Positions 21,909 through 23,752 of a stretch of DNA of 23,752 nucleotides are shown piece by piece. Source of the stretch: Davidsoniella eucalypti (lineage: Eukaryota; Ascomycota; Sordariomycetes; Microascales; Ceratocystidaceae); the NCBI GenBank assembly GCA_004009845.1, contig RMBW01000239.1:1-23752 (forward strand), read 5' to 3'. The stretch's first letter is position 1. Each line of letters opens with the position of its first letter. A program made the position numbers and the translations under genes. The notes beneath the pieces are model-generated. The model saw only the letters and a list, made by a program, of their open reading frames with translations. It was not told the origin of the DNA and did not search any database.

Positions 21909-23752
21909 TCAGCGACTTCTGGGGCCCGGTTTGTCAGGATACTGGGTCAAAAAATCATCGAAAGCTTTGGTATCCTCGATGGAGTCAAACGGAGTCCAGG
22001 TTGGTGTAGAGTAGCCAGTCATTTAACAAGGTATTCCCATCTGATATTTACCCGGCCTCGGGAACGAACATCGAGAATCTCGTCAATAAAGAATTCCTCT
22101 TCGCCATCAACAATAACTGGGGGCGGAGCGGGATTGATCTGGCCAGGATACGGATCGGACGCGGCTGGTTCAAGTAAGGAAACATGGAAAAACAGGGTGC
22201 ACCTTCATAGTGTCAGGCAAGTCGAGTTTATATGCATGTGTCGAGACCTTTTGAAGGACCTGGAACGGGCCAAGTTTCTTGGAGTCCAGCTTATTCGATG
22301 GGCGAGTGGTCGAGATGTTTCTTCGCAAGAGCCATACACGGTCTCCCGACTTCAGGACAGGCGGGGAAATCCGACGGGTATCTGCCTGTTCGCTCATAAT
22401 GTCTTGAGCCCAAAGCATCTCTTGCTTCAGGAACTGGCAGAGTCTATCAAGCTGACTGGCCATATCTTGTAGGACAGGGCTGGGTGCAGATTTTGGTTTT
22501 AAACTTATCTGGTATCGAGGGTGGTAGCCAAAGTTGCGAAGAAAGGCGAGGTCCTGGTGGTTGACGAGACAGTGTTGTTGTACGAGAATTCAGCCAGGGA
22601 TAACAAGTCGGTCCAGTTATCTTGTTGGTAGTTACAGTATCCGCGGAGGTATGTGTCGAGGATGGCATTGATTCGTTCAGTTTGACCATCTGTCTGCGGG
22701 AATATGCCGTGCTCAGGTTCTGCTTGATGTGTAGGACAGTGGCAAGTGAGCGGATAAACTGGGACGTAAACAGGGAGCCTCTGTCCGAGGTAATGTCACT
22801 CGGCAGGCCATGTAAACGGAAAATCGAATCTCGGAAGCGGGCAAACCCATGTGCATCAAGTGTTGAATTGCAAGGAACAAAGTGAGCCATCTTGGTAAGA
22901 CGGTCGACAACCACAAAGATGGAATCCCGGCCTTCAGAAAGAGGCAGGCCGGTGATGAAGTCCATAGAGATCGAGTCCCAACGTCGCTGGGGAACTTTTC
23001 AAGGGTTTCAGGAATCCGTATGGGGCATGTCGGACAGGTTTGATTCTCTGGCAGGTTTCGCAATTCTTAGTAAACTGGGCAATATCCTTTCGCATCTTGG
23101 GCCACCAGTAGTCACGGGTCAAGAGCTCAAACATTGCTTCCCGACCAGGATGACCGGCAGCAGGATGTTCGTGTGAGGACCTCAGGATAGCAAGGCGGAG
23201 TTTAGACTGGTCGGGGACGTAAATCAATTTTCGAACAAGTAAAAGTCCTTCTGGAGACTGGGAACAAACAGCAAGATCGATTTCGGGATGTCGGGAAGCT
23301 TTGGTGTTAAGTGCTTTCAAGATAGACTTGGCAAATCGGTCTTCTTTCAGCGCGTTTCGGATTCGAGTACCAACGGAGACTTCAAGGAGTGTTACGTATC
23401 TTAGCCGGGTCAATTAATGGAAGTGATTTGTCTAGGTCGCCATCTGGTTTCAACATCTGAGTTCTTCTAGTAAGTGCATCGGCTCGTGAGTTGGCCTGTT
23501 CCAGGTCTGTAGGTGATCGTGAAGGTAACTCTGCTAGTTCTAATGCCCAGCGGGCCTGGCGTCGGTTCATGACAGTTTTTGTAGTAAAAGCTGTGAGGTT
23601 CTTATGGTCCGTCAGGATGGAACAGGTTTCTCCAGTCCGATAAGCATAGTAAGTACTGGCGAAGACAGTCAATAATGGCCAGTAGTTCTTTTTCACCCAC
23701 ACTATAGTTGCATTCGGCAGGGGCCATCTTTTCGAGAATGATAGGCGATCGG
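21909..23752 (-). pseudogene. Gypsy B pol, 3' part: RNase H, integrase, chromodomain (frameshifted; runs off window)
   Basis: Read on the minus strand from 23752 to the stop at 21909. First is the end of the Ty3/gypsy RNase H (ILTDHKNLTAFTTK, NRRQARWALEL, SRADALTRR). Next is the integrase HHCC finger (HEHPAAGHPGREAM ... NCETCQRIK). The integrase core follows (MDFITGLPLSEGRDSIFVVV, SDRGSLF, then TDGQTERINAIL in another frame). A GPY/F-like region comes next (SGDRVWLLRRNISTTRPS, KLGPFQVL, DTMKVHPVF). A chromodomain ends it (EEFFIDEILDVRSR ... TGYSTPTWTPFDSIED). At least five frameshifts break it, including one in the integrase core and one in the chromodomain. Family members copy and integrate the element, with heterochromatin targeting via the chromodomain. 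This copy appears dead as written. Confidence 0.88.

Overview
This window looks like a repeat-dense stretch of a eukaryotic genome, most likely a filamentous fungus (Pezizomycotina-type ascomycete). The reasons are several near-identical non-LTR retrotransposons with the Tad1/I-like layout (ORF1; ORF2 = AP-endonuclease + reverse transcriptase + RNase H + C-terminal CCHC), two or three Ty3/gypsy chromovirus families with C-terminal chromodomains, poly(A)-tailed insertions and large AT-rich spacers. The species cannot be named from the sequence. I see no cellular (host) gene, tRNA, rRNA, CRISPR array or bacterial-type operon.

Layout. 1-1267: AT-rich spacer with no gene. 1268-3237: LINE-1, a 5'-truncated copy with an N at 2202 and a back-jump of about 380 bp that duplicates the RNase H region. 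3238-4065 (-): decayed chromovirus integrase/chromodomain fragment. 4066-4119 (-): a LINE 3' tail only about 55 bp long. 4120-4440: spacer. 4441-7662 (+): LINE-2, with full 5' end, frameshifted ORF1 and ORF2, cut inside the RT. 7663-10278 (-): LINE-B, the intact 3' half of ORF2. 10279-10457 (-): LTR of gypsy A, then its PPT and chromodomain-bearing pol end up to about 10928. 10929-13776 (+): LINE-C, with full 5' end, a divergent ORF1 and the first 464 codons of ORF2. 13777-13955 (+): a second LTR of gypsy A, apparently identical to the first, then leader, an unrecognised ORF and gag. 15136-20543 (+): LINE-4, a complete 5.4-kb element with a 14-bp target-site duplication, inserted in that gag. 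20556-about 21263: rest of gag. About 21254-23752 (-): gypsy B (LTR, PPT, pol), running off the window.

How the parts relate. LINE-C ends and LINE-B begins at exactly the same LINE coordinate, each next to a gypsy A LTR and sharing TATAG. They are therefore best read as two halves of one LINE into which gypsy A inserted with a 5-bp duplication. The halves now lie in opposite orientation, so an inversion (or an assembly error) has happened since. LINE-4 and gypsy B then inserted in gypsy A gag, and LINE-B/C itself sits in LINE-2. This gives at least three nested levels. LINE-4 has both ORFs open, with all recognisable catalytic residues, and is a plausible autonomous source element. Two sub-regions (2203-3237 and 4441-about 6660) carry many single-base indels against otherwise near-identical copies, which suggests low-quality consensus as much as true decay.
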